In this document: positions 38,401-48,026 of the stretch, in pieces
Numbering within the stretch: the first letter of the stretch is position 1
Layout of the letters: each line of letters opens with the position of its first letter
Assembly: GCA_013697625.1 (NCBI GenBank)
Contig: JACCWN010000162.1
Span: forward strand, 1-64,000
Direction of reading: 5' to 3'
DNA: 64,000 nucleotides
Source of the DNA: Legionella sp.
GTDB lineage: Bacteria; Pseudomonadota; Gammaproteobacteria; Legionellales; Legionellaceae
Translations under genes and position numbers: made by a program
Notes under the pieces: model-generated
Database searches by the model: none
What the model was told of the DNA's origin: nothing
Seen by the model: the letters and a program-made list of their open reading frames with translations, nothing else

Positions 38401-41400
38401 ATGCCAGAATCTCAGCCCTCATCAACCCAAATGCTCATCATTAAACTGTGTAAGGACGCCTTGAAACAAGCCGATTACAGGGGACCTGATTTTTTTCTGG
38501 ACATGGCTTTTCGCAGTCAAAGTCTGTTACATTCTGCTGAATGGGAACTGCTACAAAAGACCAACCCACTTGAAGATCACAAAGTAGAGCAGTTTGCTCA
38601 AAAAATTGTAGATGAGGTGGTACAATCTAATTCTAATCAAGACACTTGGGCCATGAAGCTTAAGACCCGTTACTTAGGAAAATTAAGTAAGACACTTACC
38701 ACAACTAACCAGGCCTTATCCACTGTGTCTGCCTGTTCTTTATCCACCCAAAATGCCAAATCTGCAGCGGCAGATACTTCAAAGAACTGTTTAAAGGCAC
38801 TAGAAGCGCAGGCAAATTATCTAAATTCAATGATAGACCTGCCCTTTATCTTAGAAAAAGTTGTGCTAGGCCTTCTTAAACAGTCGCCAACTGCTAATTT
38901 TCAACCCAAAAAAACGGCTGTTATGTTAGCCATGGCCTTAGATACAGTACAGTCGGCCTCAGCATTGACCGGGGTCAGTATGGATGTACATCTGGTTCAA
39001 GGGCTAAAACTTGCAATTGAAATTGCAATGCCCAGTGATATTTTAGAAGCTAGGTTAGTACACATTATTAGTACGGAGTTATTACCCTTTATCAAAGAGC
39101 GTCTTATTAAAAACACCAGGGAAGTAAACCAGGTGAAGGCGCTTTTATTCCCACAGACTGAAGATGGCCTGCCAAGCAATGAAGCATTGGCACATAAACA
39201 AGTATTTGCAAACATGGGCGTACATTTTGAATCTATTCAAGAGGTCTTGAGTGACACATTACTTGAGCCTGTTGCGCAATTGACTCAAGCCTATATTGAT
39301 GCCAATGGGGTGGTTGAAGCTGTCAGTTTGGCTCTACAAGAAGATAATTGGGTTAATAAATTACTAAATATAGGTAAAGCCTTTAATCATCTAGATAAAA
39401 TCTATATGTCTTATCAAGCACCGAAAGATGCAAACTTGCCAAATTGGTTACAGGAAACCGATCAGTATTATCTGGAGTTAAAGCAGGGGATAAACGCCAT
39501 GGGACAGGGCTTTAATCAGGGTTTGTCAGTATTATATGGGTATGCTTCTAGCCTTCTTCCTGAAATCTTCTTTCAATATTTTACGCCCACCAACGCGCAA
39601 TCACTTAGTGCTTTGATCAAAGATGTGGACGATGAGGAGGCACCAGAGCATATTGAACGGGTAATGGCCTACTATGCATTTTATGATTTGGTTCAAACCA
39701 CCCACATTGCCGAGGGGCTTAAAGCCCTGTGCTTTAAGCAGTTTATGAAAGAAGCTCATACTGTAAACTTTGAACTGAAGGGTGAGCCAAGTGATTATGA
39801 AGATTATTTAATACTTGAAGATCAATTCAACCGAAAATTACGCAGAGGTCACTTAAAGGAACGGCTTGAAGATAGGAACCCATTCATGCGTACTCAAACA
39901 ACGGTTGATGCCTTTAAAAAAGCCAAAATGCCTAAAATGAGTCTTGAGAAAATCGAGGTTCTGGCATTGATTTATGAATTACAACGAATTGAAAGCAGGT
40001 TTAATTCAAGCTGCCCTTTGCCTACTTTCAAAGCATTAGTAGGTTGTGGTTCTAATTTAAAACATAAGCGACTTTTTATAGAAAAATTTTTAAAACCTGC
40101 AAAACTTAGGATCTTAGGACAATTTCAAAATGAGCATTTGCTGCCCCTATTAGAATATCTTTTGGATACAAAAGGTCTTCCTAGTAAACAGCTCAAAATA
40201 AGACGGCTGTATGCTCATTTAAAAAAGGGATCCTTGATATCAAAAAAAGACATGTTGCTAGTTGAAAACTGTATTCATTTAGCTGCCACCCTTCCTGTTT
40301 CAAAAGATAAAATACGCGTGCAATTGATTGGTTTTAAAACCCTGATTGAAGAGGATTCTCCAACACAAAACCCTTTTGAATATAAAAACGAACCATCAGA
40401 GTCTAAAGAACCCACCCTTCATTTTGCACCTAAAAATTATCAACCGCTTCAATTTAGAAGTTTATTCCTAAATGGTATGGAACATAAAGAAGGTATGGAT
40501 TTTACTGATAAGACACCAAAAGAGGTACAAAAACAACAAGCCTTTGCTATGGTGGAGACCTATGCTCAGAAGTTTAAACCACTACTTCAATATTTGAGCC
40601 AAAACTTAGATGAACAATATGAGGCTTGCGATCGTTTTTTAACCATGATGACATCAGAAGATGAGGCTGATAGTTCTATAGTCTTACTTTGCCGTAGCAA
40701 ACTAAGTTATATCGATGCCATCCAAGGTTTTATTACCCAGCTCGACAGTGTAGGAGAATTACATCAGGCTTTGGTTGCCTTATTGACAGGTGAAATCCCC
40801 TTTTTATCATTAGAAAGTTTAGAAGAAAAAAGAAAGGCATTATCACTTAAAACCATGTCTGAAAAATTGATAAATTTCATTGGGGTAGCCATGCCACATG
40901 AAACTTTTTTCAGAAATTTATTAAATTATTATGTCAAAGACACCCTCTTGGCTGAAGTGGTCGCAGCAGAGAATTGCTTCAAAGAAAATTTGAACAACAA
41001 CCCCATCTCTGCAACTTTGATGCAGGTTTTAACAGATCCTCTTTCTGTTCAAAACCTTATCCCTAGCCAAGAAAAAATCATGGATGAAGTAGTATCTCAA
41101 CTGGTGGAGCAGGGCATTTCCACCGGGGCTGGTTATTTAAAACAAGCCTTTGCTCGACTGTCTTCTGAGTATTTATTAAAATTAATGCCCTATCCATTTT
41201 TAGCAGAATTAACCTTACAAGTAATAAATAGCGAGCCTGTGCAAACTCAAATTAATATCCAACTCAACAACATCCTCCTTAGGTATGGTTCTTTTTTTGG
41301 GGCAGCCAGCAAGGATTTCAAAGAACAAGTAAAAATGAAGTTATATCCATTACTTAATATTGAAATACAAAAAACCATTCAAAGTGATGCTTATAGGTAT

Positions 41401-43164
41401 GCACTAAATCAAAACAGTGCAACAGATACTGAACGTGATGCTTTTGTTATATATTTTTTACAATACAGAGAACTGAAATTCAATAAACCGGATTTAAATC
41501 CAACCACGGCAATCAGAGCACTCTTTTGCGATCTTTTAGAAGTTGAAAATCCAGAAACACTTGAAACCATCGCACAAGCCTTTACAGTGCTTGAAACCAA
41601 GTTGAATCAGCAACTGTTAGAAAATCAACTGCTAAACTCTGATAAACAACTGGGATTTTTAATTGAAACGCTTGATTTTAATACCCAGGAAAATGACATT
41701 TTAATTCAACTGGCTTTGATAAATCGATTATTAATCATCAAATTGAAAGCCTCAGAACAGTCCAGCGGTGCTGAACAAATCATGCTTTTGCAAGCCGATG
41801 TGGTCATGCAACTGAGTGCCTTATTAAAAAGGGCAAATCAACACCTGACAATCCCTGAACCCCAATCCAGTCCCCTCCAAGAAATAAAGGCTTTACCTGA
41901 GGATAAACAGACCACGTATCAGGCAATACGCAGGGCCTTGTCAGGCACGCCCAATAAACTGGTTAGGCAAATGCAATTAAAACAGGTGGCTCTTCGAATT
42001 GATACAACGCTTAGTACAATTGAAACTGGATTGTCTGAATACACAGCAATGAAAGCCACCCCCAATTTAATGGGGGTAAGCTTGTTGCAATGGGAATATA
42101 ATAATTCGCCGCGATCTCGAAAAATGGTTTATGCGCTAAAAATCATACTTGAAGCATGGTCTTGTGTATTTGCTTTGATGGGTATTATATTACCTATCAT
42201 TGCCAGTACTGGGCTCTTTGCAGTTCTATCAGCCAGCTTGATAGGTATGGTGGGCACCGTCCTTGCACCCATTGCTTTGTTGCGTTTGTCTTACAAACTG
42301 GGTATGGAGATTTTTATACATAAACTAGATTTTAAAAATGCATCTTGGCTGGGTGTTCTGCCCTTGGCTTTCAAATGCTTATTTTTAGCTTTAGGTAAAA
42401 CGCTGTTTACTGATCATTTGTTGGTTAAAATTAGCACACTTATTGATCCTTTGAAACGGGCAAGTTTGGTGTTTTATACTTGGCCAAACCAGCCTACCAT
42501 CGAAGCCGAAGAAAAAAGCTTGGCGGCCGTTAAGACTCAGCTTACTGTTGTTAAAGAACTTATTTCTAAACAGTTGCAAAATAATAATGCTCAGCTTGAC
42601 CCACTAACCAATGCCTTAGTACCTGATCAAAGCCAAGCGCTTAAAAGCGCTGTTGTTATTCTCGAAGGGTCCTGGAAAAATGCCCTAAAACAACTGAACC
42701 AAACAAGTAAGTTTACCGATGCAAGATTTGTTCATAAAAACCATCAGAGTTGTTTATATAACCATGAAAAGAACTTTAATCTGTTAAAAAAAGAAATTGA
42801 TTCCTTATTGAGCTTACAAACCGCTCAACATAATTTATTTCCAATTATAAGTGCCCCAAGTGTAGCAATAGAACCTGTACAACCCTTGCTTCAAGGCGAA
42901 GAGGTCAAGTTCGAACAACCTGAAATAAAATCCATAGGTGGAGCCGTCATTGTTAACATCCATGCATTTAGACAAAGACAAGTTGAAAAAAACCCATCCT
43001 CATCCTCACCTTCCCCTGTGCTTGAAGAGAAAAATGAAACATCGCCTAATCCTGGGATGACTGACTACCTGTATTCAACAATTTGGGGAAGCCCACCTCA
43101 ACTTACAGACCCTGTAATTACTAACCCAACTACAGTACACTCTCCCCCTGCCAATCTTGCCTAA
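38401..43164 (+). CDS. Giant 1587-residue protein, C-terminal membrane pair and Pro-rich tail
   Basis: The start is the ATG at 38401 (MPESQPSST); a TTG four codons earlier is less likely. No family is recognised. The first 1240 residues are predicted mostly helical by eye. Around 1248-1300 two hydrophobic helices occur (AWSCVFALMGIILPIIAST and GMVGTVLAPIALLRLS). The last 90 residues are Ser/Pro/Asn-rich. It has no signal peptide. The 278 bases separating it from the divergent gene at 38122 hold no gene. The subtilase gene follows after 13 bases, so the two are likely co-transcribed. Confidence 0.7.
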   Translation: MPESQPSSTQMLIIKLCKDALKQADYRGPDFFLDMAFRSQSLLHSAEWELLQKTNPLEDHKVEQFAQKIVDEVVQSNSNQDTWAMKLKTRYLGKLSKTLTTTNQALSTVSACSLSTQNAKSAAADTSKNCLKALEAQANYLNSMIDLPFILEKVVLGLLKQSPTANFQPKKTAVMLAMALDTVQSASALTGVSMDVHLVQGLKLAIEIAMPSDILEARLVHIISTELLPFIKERLIKNTREVNQVKALLFPQTEDGLPSNEALAHKQVFANMGVHFESIQEVLSDTLLEPVAQLTQAYIDANGVVEAVSLALQEDNWVNKLLNIGKAFNHLDKIYMSYQAPKDANLPNWLQETDQYYLELKQGINAMGQGFNQGLSVLYGYASSLLPEIFFQYFTPTNAQSLSALIKDVDDEEAPEHIERVMAYYAFYDLVQTTHIAEGLKALCFKQFMKEAHTVNFELKGEPSDYEDYLILEDQFNRKLRRGHLKERLEDRNPFMRTQTTVDAFKKAKMPKMSLEKIEVLALIYELQRIESRFNSSCPLPTFKALVGCGSNLKHKRLFIEKFLKPAKLRILGQFQNEHLLPLLEYLLDTKGLPSKQLKIRRLYAHLKKGSLISKKDMLLVENCIHLAATLPVSKDKIRVQLIGFKTLIEEDSPTQNPFEYKNEPSESKEPTLHFAPKNYQPLQFRSLFLNGMEHKEGMDFTDKTPKEVQKQQAFAMVETYAQKFKPLLQYLSQNLDEQYEACDRFLTMMTSEDEADSSIVLLCRSKLSYIDAIQGFITQLDSVGELHQALVALLTGEIPFLSLESLEEKRKALSLKTMSEKLINFIGVAMPHETFFRNLLNYYVKDTLLAEVVAAENCFKENLNNNPISATLMQVLTDPLSVQNLIPSQEKIMDEVVSQLVEQGISTGAGYLKQAFARLSSEYLLKLMPYPFLAELTLQVINSEPVQTQINIQLNNILLRYGSFFGAASKDFKEQVKMKLYPLLNIEIQKTIQSDAYRYALNQNSATDTERDAFVIYFLQYRELKFNKPDLNPTTAIRALFCDLLEVENPETLETIAQAFTVLETKLNQQLLENQLLNSDKQLGFLIETLDFNTQENDILIQLALINRLLIIKLKASEQSSGAEQIMLLQADVVMQLSALLKRANQHLTIPEPQSSPLQEIKALPEDKQTTYQAIRRALSGTPNKLVRQMQLKQVALRIDTTLSTIETGLSEYTAMKATPNLMGVSLLQWEYNNSPRSRKMVYALKIILEAWSCVFALMGIILPIIASTGLFAVLSASLIGMVGTVLAPIALLRLSYKLGMEIFIHKLDFKNASWLGVLPLAFKCLFLALGKTLFTDHLLVKISTLIDPLKRASLVFYTWPNQPTIEAEEKSLAAVKTQLTVVKELISKQLQNNNAQLDPLTNALVPDQSQALKSAVVILEGSWKNALKQLNQTSKFTDARFVHKNHQSCLYNHEKNFNLLKKEIDSLLSLQTAQHNLFPIISAPSVAIEPVQPLLQGEEVKFEQPEIKSIGGAVIVNIHAFRQRQVEKNPSSSSPSPVLEEKNETSPNPGMTDYLYSTIWGSPPQLTDPVITNPTTVHSPPANLA

Positions 43165-43177
43165 AAGGGACCCATAG

Positions 43178-44983
43178 ATGTCAATAGCTCCAAATAAAGT
43201 TTATATGCAATCAATATATAAAGTGATTGTTTCAATTTTTTTATTAACAATGAGCCTTCAAATTTCAGCTAGAGCAATTGTTGATGCGGATGTAATAAAG
43301 GCTGTTCAATCCTCAAACATAATAGGGCTAAAACCTCCAACAAGGGCTTTGATTTTCTTTAAATCTATCACTGAAAAAAAGTCTTTCATTGAAAGCTTCC
43401 ATACAATTGCAGATGTGACAATTCAAGACTTAGGGCTTATTCCAGCACTGGCAATACATTTTCCCAGTGACTTGGCCCTTTTAAATCAAATTGCCAATAG
43501 CGAATCGGTAGCACAAATTACATCTTATAAAAATGCAGCATCAGAATTAGATATTTCAAGTCAAATTTTAAAGCTTACACCTTCTTATGCTTATCCCGAT
43601 GTCAGTAATTGGTGGGCACAGGGCTATACAGGAAAAAATGCTGTTGTTGGTATCATTGACACGGGCATTGATACCCTTCATCCAGCCTTATCTCAAAAGA
43701 AATTTATCATACGAAAAGAAGAGGGTTCCCATTATAATGATTACATCAATGGGGTTAAAGAACCGCATGGTACGGGAGTGGCCTGTATTTATTCAAGTAC
43801 GGATGAAAAATATAAGGGAATAGCCTATGGTGCTTCCACCATTGTGTCTGGTATGGCAGGAGAAGAGACTGCTGATACATCAAGCCTTATGCTGACCATG
43901 AGTAGTCTGGATTGGATGCTAAACCGTGCAGGAGTCAAACCAAACATCATCAACTACAGCATGGGCAATGGCAAATTAGCTTGCCCTGATTGCCCTGAAT
44001 GGAGTGGTCTTGCAAAAGTCATAGATTATGTTGTCAATACCCAAAAAATTCTATGGGTAAAATCTGCTGGTAATATGGGTTACATAGATCCCACGGATAA
44101 AGCACCCTTTGCCTCGACTTTGACTGTGCCTGGTGACAATTATAATGCTATAACGGTTGCTAATATGGATGCCAATGTAACTGCACAAGGACAGACCATA
44201 CGCCTTCCTGAAAGAGAAAAGCATAGTATCAAAAGCACTAGCAGCCGTGGCCCAACCCCCTTTGGTAGACGAAAACCAGACATAACTGCTCCAGGACATG
44301 ATACAAGAACGTGCGCACCCGATCCGCTGTATTATAAATTTAGCTACACTGAAAAAATGGATTATAAAAATGGGTATAGACTGATGGGTGGCACCAGTTC
44401 TGCAGCGCCACATGTAGGTGCCTCTGCTTTATTACTTCAAGATGCAGGTATTACTGATCCCATGGCAATCAAAGCTTTATTGATCAACAGTGCAGACACT
44501 TGGACTGATGATGCCAGTGCAGATAAAGGTCATTGTGTTATAGAAGGCTCTGCTTGGAATAGAACCTATGGATGGGGGTATATCAACATGGATGCGGCTT
44601 TTAAGCAAAGGAATCATATTATAAGTGCAGCACTCACAGAAGATAATCCAGTCTGGGAATACCCAACCAGGATACACAAGGGAGATAAGGTAACCTTGGT
44701 ACATGAGCGACGAGTAGGGTATGCTAAAGCCGGTGCCGAATGGAAATTAAGTCCTTTGTCCTTAGAAATAATCGATTCTCAGACCCATCAAGTTTTAGAT
44801 AGCGACAGCAGTCGGATAGATACCGTACATCAAGTTTCTTATTGTAAACGAGAGCCTGGCCAAAAAACCTGTTCAGTCAGTGATGAGACTAGGGACATTG
44901 TAATTCGAGTTACCTTAGCAACCAATACAATAGATGGTAATGTTTCAGAGCCCTTCGTCATTGTGACACAAGCCCCTTTATGA
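43178..44983 (+). CDS. Exported subtilisin-like serine protease (S8 family)
   Basis: The product is 601 residues. A signal peptide lies within the first 33 residues (VIVSIFLLTMSLQISARA). The catalytic triad is complete: Asp in GIIDTGID near 158, His in PHGTGVA near 194 and Ser in GGTSSAAPH near 406, with the oxyanion Asn in VKSAGNMG. The region before the Asp could be an I9-like propeptide. The C-terminal 120 residues form an extra beta-rich domain with a Cys pair (CKREPGQKTC). It probably acts in the periplasm or outside the cell. ATG at 43205 is an alternative start. Confidence 0.9.
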   Translation: MSIAPNKVYMQSIYKVIVSIFLLTMSLQISARAIVDADVIKAVQSSNIIGLKPPTRALIFFKSITEKKSFIESFHTIADVTIQDLGLIPALAIHFPSDLALLNQIANSESVAQITSYKNAASELDISSQILKLTPSYAYPDVSNWWAQGYTGKNAVVGIIDTGIDTLHPALSQKKFIIRKEEGSHYNDYINGVKEPHGTGVACIYSSTDEKYKGIAYGASTIVSGMAGEETADTSSLMLTMSSLDWMLNRAGVKPNIINYSMGNGKLACPDCPEWSGLAKVIDYVVNTQKILWVKSAGNMGYIDPTDKAPFASTLTVPGDNYNAITVANMDANVTAQGQTIRLPEREKHSIKSTSSRGPTPFGRRKPDITAPGHDTRTCAPDPLYYKFSYTEKMDYKNGYRLMGGTSSAAPHVGASALLLQDAGITDPMAIKALLINSADTWTDDASADKGHCVIEGSAWNRTYGWGYINMDAAFKQRNHIISAALTEDNPVWEYPTRIHKGDKVTLVHERRVGYAKAGAEWKLSPLSLEIIDSQTHQVLDSDSSRIDTVHQVSYCKREPGQKTCSVSDETRDIVIRVTLATNTIDGNVSEPFVIVTQAPL

Positions 44984-44992
44984 ACTGAGTGT

Positions 44993-45020
44993 TTAGGGAC
45001 ACTCCAGTTAGTGTCCCTAA
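44993..45020. terminator. Hairpin shared by convergent subtilase and ggt genes
   Basis: TTAGGGACACT at 44993-45003 is the exact complement of AGTGTCCCTAA at 45010-45020 (11 of 11, six-base loop). The right arm contains the stop codon of ggt (TAG on the minus strand, 45017-45019). A T-run is absent on both sides, so efficiency is uncertain, but the position suggests bidirectional transcript ending. Confidence 0.55.
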
Positions 45021-46738
45021 TTGCCAAGAGCCACCCCCGCGCGGCGTGGATCGGCAGCTCCATACCATCCTTTTTTGGGGCCAGCTTTGATATTGGTAGT
45101 ACCGCTTACCATTTCCACTGATTTAATGGATTCGCCTTTTTGTTTTAATGCTGATATGGCTGGACTCAATGATGAATTTTTTTCAATGATTGTCTGAACG
45201 TTGTCAGAGCACAGATTGCCTGCCGCTGCACTTTCTTTGGGATTTTTATTGAAATCTAGCATAAAAATTAAGCTCTTTGCCACATAACAAATGATATTAC
45301 CACCGCCGGGGCTGCCAGTGAGTGCTATTAGCTGATGTTTTTTATCAAAGACCAAGGTGGGTGATATAGCTGATCGCGGGCGCTTGTAGGCTTGGGGTCT
45401 ATTGGCTATTAGGTTGCCCTGAGCATCTACTGCCTTAAAAGAGAAATCTGTTAGCTGATTATTAAGAAAAAATCCATCAACAAAAAGATGACTTCCAAAT
45501 TTTTGTTCAATGGTGATTGTGGTAGAAATGGCATTGCCTTCGCTATCAACGATGGTTAAAGAGGTTGTCCCTGGCGCTTTTACACTTTCATCTGAGCCCT
45601 TGCTTATTTTGAAATTTTTTAAAAGGCCTGCTTTTACCGGCGTTTTCAATGCCAAAGTGTTAACCTGTATTGCCCTTTTTTTGATATATTGCGGTGTCAG
45701 TATGTGTTCATGTACTTCCGCAGTAAAAGTTGGGTCTGCATTGTATAGATTACGATCGGCATAGGCGAGTTTGCTTGCTTCTAGAAAGTGATATATCCAT
45801 TCAGTTTTTTTGGAAGATTTGCCTTCATAATTTTGTTCATAGACTCCTAGGAGTTCAAGTAAAGTAAGTCCACCGCTTTCTCCACCAGTAGTACAAAGTG
45901 TATAACTGCGAAATGGTGCGCACAAGGGTTTTTCAATACGTACCTTGTATCTACTGAAGTCTTCCATAGAGAATAGCGGTTTGCCTGCACGCTGGTTGAT
46001 TGTGTCTATGATATCTGAGGCCAGTTTACCTGTATAAAAAGATTGAGGATCTGCCGCAATTTTTCTTAAACTTTGGGCATATTTTGAATTTTTAATGGGG
46101 GATCCTATGGGCCTTACCTCATCCTTGTCAAAATAAACTGCCTGTATGTCAGGATTTTTAATTAAAATATCTTTTTCTTCCTTTAACATGCCATATAACC
46201 TTGGGCTCATGGAGAATCCGTTTTTAGCTAAATGGATTGCAGGCATGACCAATTGTTTCCAAGGCATACGTCCTTCTTCTTTATGCAAGGTATAAAGCAA
46301 AGCCACTTCCCCGGGAACCCCTATGGATTTTGGACTTAGCATAGCTTTGACCAAAGGTAGAGGTTGCTTATTATTATTTAAAAAAAGCTGAGGTTTTGTT
46401 GAGTGGGGGGCTTGTTCACGTCCATTATAAACTGTTAGGCCTTGACTTGCATGGTGATAGCTTAAAGCATAACCACCACCGCCTATACCAGAAGATTGTG
46501 GCTCGGTAAGTCCTAATACAAATGCTGCAGCAATAGCAGCATCTACGGCATTGCCTCCTTTTTTCAATATGGATAGCGCAGTTTCAGATGCATACGGGTT
46601 GTTGGTAACCACCATTGCATGTTCACCATAGATTAATGGCTTAACTAGCCAACCACTGGCGCTCTCAGGACTAATTGCGTGTAACTCAATGCAAAGGAAC
46701 ATTAATACTATACTTGGAATTATTTTAATATATTTCAT
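45017..46738 (-). CDS. ggt: Gamma-glutamyltransferase
   Basis: The product is 573 residues with a signal peptide (MKYIKIIPSIVLMFLCIELHA). Family motifs include NPYASETALSILKKGGNAVDAAIAA, GLTEPQSSGIGGGG, YNGREQAPH, and the autoprocessing site TTSLTIVDSEGNA (the first or second Thr would be the nucleophile), then GSHLFVDGFFLNNQL and TGSPGGGNI. It hydrolyses or transfers the gamma-glutamyl group of glutathione in the periplasm. The family normally cleaves to two subunits before this Thr. The usual D-T-T-H reads G-T-T-S here. It converges with the subtilase gene. Confidence 0.92.
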   Translation of the reverse strand: MKYIKIIPSIVLMFLCIELHAISPESASGWLVKPLIYGEHAMVVTNNPYASETALSILKKGGNAVDAAIAAAFVLGLTEPQSSGIGGGGYALSYHHASQGLTVYNGREQAPHSTKPQLFLNNNKQPLPLVKAMLSPKSIGVPGEVALLYTLHKEEGRMPWKQLVMPAIHLAKNGFSMSPRLYGMLKEEKDILIKNPDIQAVYFDKDEVRPIGSPIKNSKYAQSLRKIAADPQSFYTGKLASDIIDTINQRAGKPLFSMEDFSRYKVRIEKPLCAPFRSYTLCTTGGESGGLTLLELLGVYEQNYEGKSSKKTEWIYHFLEASKLAYADRNLYNADPTFTAEVHEHILTPQYIKKRAIQVNTLALKTPVKAGLLKNFKISKGSDESVKAPGTTSLTIVDSEGNAISTTITIEQKFGSHLFVDGFFLNNQLTDFSFKAVDAQGNLIANRPQAYKRPRSAISPTLVFDKKHQLIALTGSPGGGNIICYVAKSLIFMLDFNKNPKESAAAGNLCSDNVQTIIEKNSSLSPAISALKQKGESIKSVEMVSGTTNIKAGPKKGWYGAADPRRAGVALGN

Positions 46739-46827
46739 GATATAGTATTCTTATTGACCTAAAATATACTAGAACATAATAACCTTCGAAGTTCAATACA
46801 TAGTTATAGGATTTTAAAAGGATTAAT

Positions 46828-46908
46828 TAGTCGCTCCTGGCCCGAAACTCGTTTTACCTCTTAGTTCGAGGTTGGGGCTGGGTAAAAATCAATTAGGCAC
46901 TAATGACG
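46828..46908. repeat. Palindromic repeat family A, copy 4 (diverged), overlapping the oxyR-like stop
   Basis: The left end TAGTCGCTCCTGGCCCGAAA matches the family with small changes. The right end, read on the minus strand, is CGTCATTAGTGCCTAATTG, close to the left end of copy 2. The stop codon and last five residues of the oxyR-like protein lie in this right end. Confidence 0.6.
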
Positions 46909-47812
46909 AATTACCTACTGTTTCCATAGAGGAACTATTGTTTGATAAAATATCTTTAATACATTGAGCCAATGTATCCATTAACATTTTTTTCTCAGTG
47001 GATTGCCTACACAGCAGGCCAATCATCCTCGCAGGGGAGGGCGATTGGAAAGAAAGGTACTTTATTTTATCATCTTCACGACAGGCTAACTTAGGCATCA
47101 AAGTCAATCCAATACCTGCAGCTACCATATGTCTTAAAGTTTCAAGACTGGTTGCGCGAAAATTGTTAATTTCTTTGGCATTTACCTGATGACAAACTGC
47201 CAAAGCTTGTTCACGCAAACAATGCCCATCTTCTAGTAAAAGCAAGGACTTATGCTCCAGATCAGACAGTGTTACTGTTGTTTGTTCTGACAAAGGATGG
47301 CCTAAAGGCAGCGCTAATACAAAGGCTTCTTCAAATAAAGGATAGGCTTGAAAGGCCCCTTCTATAGGCAGGGCTAATAATGCTGCGTCTAGAAGGCCAT
47401 CTTTTAATTTTTGTAACAAGTTACCTGTGGTGTCCTCAACAAGATACAAGCGTAAATTAGGGAATAAAGACATCAAGTGCGGTATTATCAAGGATAACAA
47501 ATAAGGGGCAAGGGTGGGGATTATACCCAAATGCAGCTCTCCGGAAAATGGATCCTTAGACTGCTGTGCACTATGATGCAAAGCCTCGACTCGACACAGT
47601 ATTTCCCGAGCTTGCTCAACGATACGCTTACCAATCGCTGTAAAAAAAAATCGCTTATTCGAACGCTCTATCAGTTGCACACCTAGGTCGTCTTCAAGCT
47701 TTTTTATTTGCATGCTCAATGCCGGCTGACTGACAAAGCAAGCCAAAGCCGCTTTACTAAAATGATTGTTATCTGCCAATGCAATTAAGTATTTTAAATC
47801 ACGTATATTCAT
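46889..47812 (-). CDS. oxyR: OxyR-like LysR-family regulator
   Basis: The product is 307 residues starting MNIRDLKYLIALADNNHFS at 47812; an in-frame extension to 47860 lacks support. The winged helix-turn-helix is in residues 1-60 (KAALACFVSQPALSMQIKKLE). The OxyR redox pair is preserved in LLLLEDGHCLREQALAVC, a Cys-x8-Cys spacing as in E. coli (Cys199 and Cys208). It senses peroxide and activates catalase and other defence genes. The last residues SSLVPN and the stop are written in a palindromic repeat. A catalase gene lies 14 kb away. Confidence 0.87.
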   Translation of the reverse strand: MNIRDLKYLIALADNNHFSKAALACFVSQPALSMQIKKLEDDLGVQLIERSNKRFFFTAIGKRIVEQAREILCRVEALHHSAQQSKDPFSGELHLGIIPTLAPYLLSLIIPHLMSLFPNLRLYLVEDTTGNLLQKLKDGLLDAALLALPIEGAFQAYPLFEEAFVLALPLGHPLSEQTTVTLSDLEHKSLLLLEDGHCLREQALAVCHQVNAKEINNFRATSLETLRHMVAAGIGLTLMPKLACREDDKIKYLSFQSPSPARMIGLLCRQSTEKKMLMDTLAQCIKDILSNNSSSMETVGNSSLVPN

Positions 47813-47882
47813 AAAAATTATTCTAACATAGATTATGGATTGTTTAAAGATTATAAGCACAGCTTATTTAATGTAGATTAAT

Positions 47883-47970
47883 TAGTCGCTGGCGCGTAAT
47901 TGATTTTACCCAGTTCCGACGTCCCGCGGCTTGTCCGAGGACTTGGAAAGTCAATCAATTATAATTGACC
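47883..47970. repeat. Palindromic repeat family A, copy 5, upstream of mazEF
   Basis: It starts TAGTCGCTGGCGCGTAATTG and contains CCCGCGGCTTGTCCG. The right end is degraded: TCAATCAATT corresponds to the complement of AATTGATT in the left end. It lies between the divergent oxyR-like and mazE genes. The TTGACC at its right edge forms the -35 box of the mazE promoter. Confidence 0.65.
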
Positions 47971-48003
47971 AGCATTGATACATTTTATATACTATATGTA
48001 TCA
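47965..48003 (+). promoter_or_regulatory. Promoter and operator of mazEF
   Basis: TTGACC at 47965-47970 and TATACT at 47988-47993 have an ideal 17-base spacer. TGATACAT (47976-47983) and ATGTATCA (47996-48003) are exact inverted repeats flanking and covering the -10 box. MazE-type antitoxins repress their own operon by binding such palindromes. Confidence 0.6.
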
Positions 48004-48026
48004 ACATAGTGTATACAGAATTTAAA

